Assembly (NCBI GenBank): GCA_003568945.1 | Contig: BDIP01000323.1 | Span: 1 to 21,490, forward strand | Source of the DNA: Kipferlia bialata | Taxonomy: Eukaryota > Fornicata | Direction of reading: 5' to 3' | DNA length: 21,490 nucleotides | Shown here: one piece after another, positions 20,697 to 21,490 of the stretch | Position numbering within the stretch: position 1 is the stretch's first letter | Layout of the letters: each line of letters opens with the position of its first letter | Program-made: the position numbers and the translations under genes | Notes under the pieces: model-generated | The model's database searches: none | Seen by the model: the letters and a program-made list of their open reading frames with translations, nothing else | Told to the model about the DNA's origin: nothing

Positions 20697-21042
20697 ACTG
20701 GGTGAGAGAACATTACTTAGGGGTAATTGAAAGTTCATGTATCCTCAAGCGATGAGTAGCTGAAGAAGACCCTTACCCTACACGCTTCAAACTCTAAGAC
20801 GCTATATCGGGTTAGATACGGACCTTCATCAGCTAAAAGAGTAGAACTATACCTCAGACCCCGCAGTGTCCTTCCTGGATCTCGTTGGTAAGCTCTAGTG
20901 ACCATCAAGTGATCACAAGGTGTGGAAGAAGATCGCTTCTCATTCTGTGTGCACAACGATCTGTAAACCCTTTCACTTTTTTGTCTCCGAGGTCGTTTCA
21001 AACGCTGTCTGCCTGGGCCTCTCTTCAATCCACTCCTATATA
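20697..21042. other. Probable promoter interval of the giant gene
   Basis: No supported coding exon lies between the stop of the small minus gene (21043) and the start of the giant gene. Frames are open on both strands but have no splice or composition support. I see no defined promoter motif. Confidence 0.4.
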
Positions 21043-21413
21043 TCACACCGGACTGGGTTCCTTGCTGACTGGGTCCGAGAAGACTGAGTATATATCAGTG
21101 AGGGACTTGGTTAACTGAGGAGGCTAGGTCAAGTGGAGAGAGAGGGAGAGAGAGGAGGGGAGAGAGGCCAGAGATGATGGGTGGGGCATCTGGTATGAAC
21201 AGGTGAGGGAGCGAACACCACCTAGCTGGATATATGGGAGACTACGTGTTTTCGTGATGCTAGGGTATGTGGGGGAGAGTGTGTGAGTGGAGAGAGAGGG
21301 ACAGAGAGAGGGTAAGTACAATATCAGTTTGAGTTTGCCCCCACACCATAGCCATACTCCATACAGTCTTACCTCAATGCAATCCCGGCACATGCTCTGA
21401 GTGTCTCCTCCAT
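21043..21413 (-). CDS. Possible 51-residue protein, three exons
   Basis: Three minus exons join in phase: 21413-21373 (MEETLRACAGIAL, donor GTAAGA), 21259-21217 (ITKTRSLPYIQLGG, donor GTTCGC, acceptor CCCTAG) and 21114-21043 (LTKSLTDIYSVFSDPVSKEP to TGA). The family is not recognised; a short hydrophobic patch precedes a polar tail. The two introns are rich in CT on the gene's own strand, like those of the DUF1963-like gene. Because the protein is so short, chance agreement of splice phases is quite possible. The upstream limit is close to the poly-C end of the window, so more exons could be missing. Confidence 0.35.
21120..21312. repeat. GA/CT-rich low-complexity tracts
   Basis: Purine-rich GAGAGAGGG-type tracts occur at 21137-21169 and 21288-21312. 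They lie in the proposed introns of the small minus gene and are pyrimidine-rich on its coding strand. Confidence 0.8.
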
Positions 21414-21440
21414 CCCCCTTCTCAGTGTCTAAGTCCGGCC

Positions 21441-21441
<1 letters not shown>

Positions 21442-21490
<49 letters not shown>
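21442..21490. repeat. 49-base C homopolymer at the window end
   Basis: The last 49 bases are C without interruption. No comparable homopolymer occurs elsewhere; the next longest are about ten G at 4804-4813 and a C run near 1000. Its position exactly at the sequence end suggests a contig terminus or sequencing artefact rather than a genomic element. Confidence 0.9.

Noticed and set aside
20735-21046. Open minus frame of 103 codons upstream of the giant gene
   Set aside because: It has no ATG context, splice link or recognisable domain. It overlaps the likely promoter interval and the last exon of the small gene in another frame.

Overview
The window looks like nuclear DNA of an intron-rich, gene-dense protist. 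Most genes are broken into exons of roughly 12-140 bases by short GT-AG introns (about 45-295 bases). TAA, TAG and TGA all serve as stops, so the standard code applies. A fornicate or other free-living metamonad such as Kipferlia would fit the intron density, beta-propeller proteins and large CUB-type surface proteins, but that assignment is a guess. All splice models were built by hand from splice signals plus phase continuity, with no transcript evidence.

Layout. (1) 1-2766, plus: the 3' part of a 13-exon gene for a DUF1963/YwqG-like protein, with CT-microsatellite introns. (2) 3009-5533, minus: a SET-domain methyltransferase-like protein with a TPR-like C-terminus and no visible MYND finger. 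(3) 5545-6714, plus: an uncharacterised multi-exon gene, head-to-head with the SET gene and possibly overlapping its 5' end. (4) 6715-7499: non-coding, with a cluster of short palindromes. (5) 7500-8456, plus: an intronless beta-propeller-like protein. (6) 8804-10090, plus: a small acidic protein with a long Ala/Val-rich hydrophobic stretch encoded by tiny exons. (7) 10234-12318, minus: a kelch-like beta-propeller protein with an uncertain N-terminal extension. (8) 12499-20696, minus: a giant type I membrane protein of about 2577 residues with a signal peptide, about 20 CUB-like modules, one membrane helix and a cytoplasmic tail; 7 kb of it is a single exon. (9) 21043-21413, minus: a possible 51-residue mini-gene. 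The window ends in 49 C.

Common thread. In several genes a short piece of sequence spanning an exon edge and its splice site is present a second time (or up to four times) in the adjacent intron. In one gene such a copy appears to have become a real exon. Together with the 1.13-kb tandem array in the giant gene, this suggests that local tandem duplication is a main force shaping both introns and proteins here. No rRNA, tRNA, CRISPR array or transposon was identified. No functional link between the neighbouring genes is evident, apart from two beta-propeller-type genes lying near each other.
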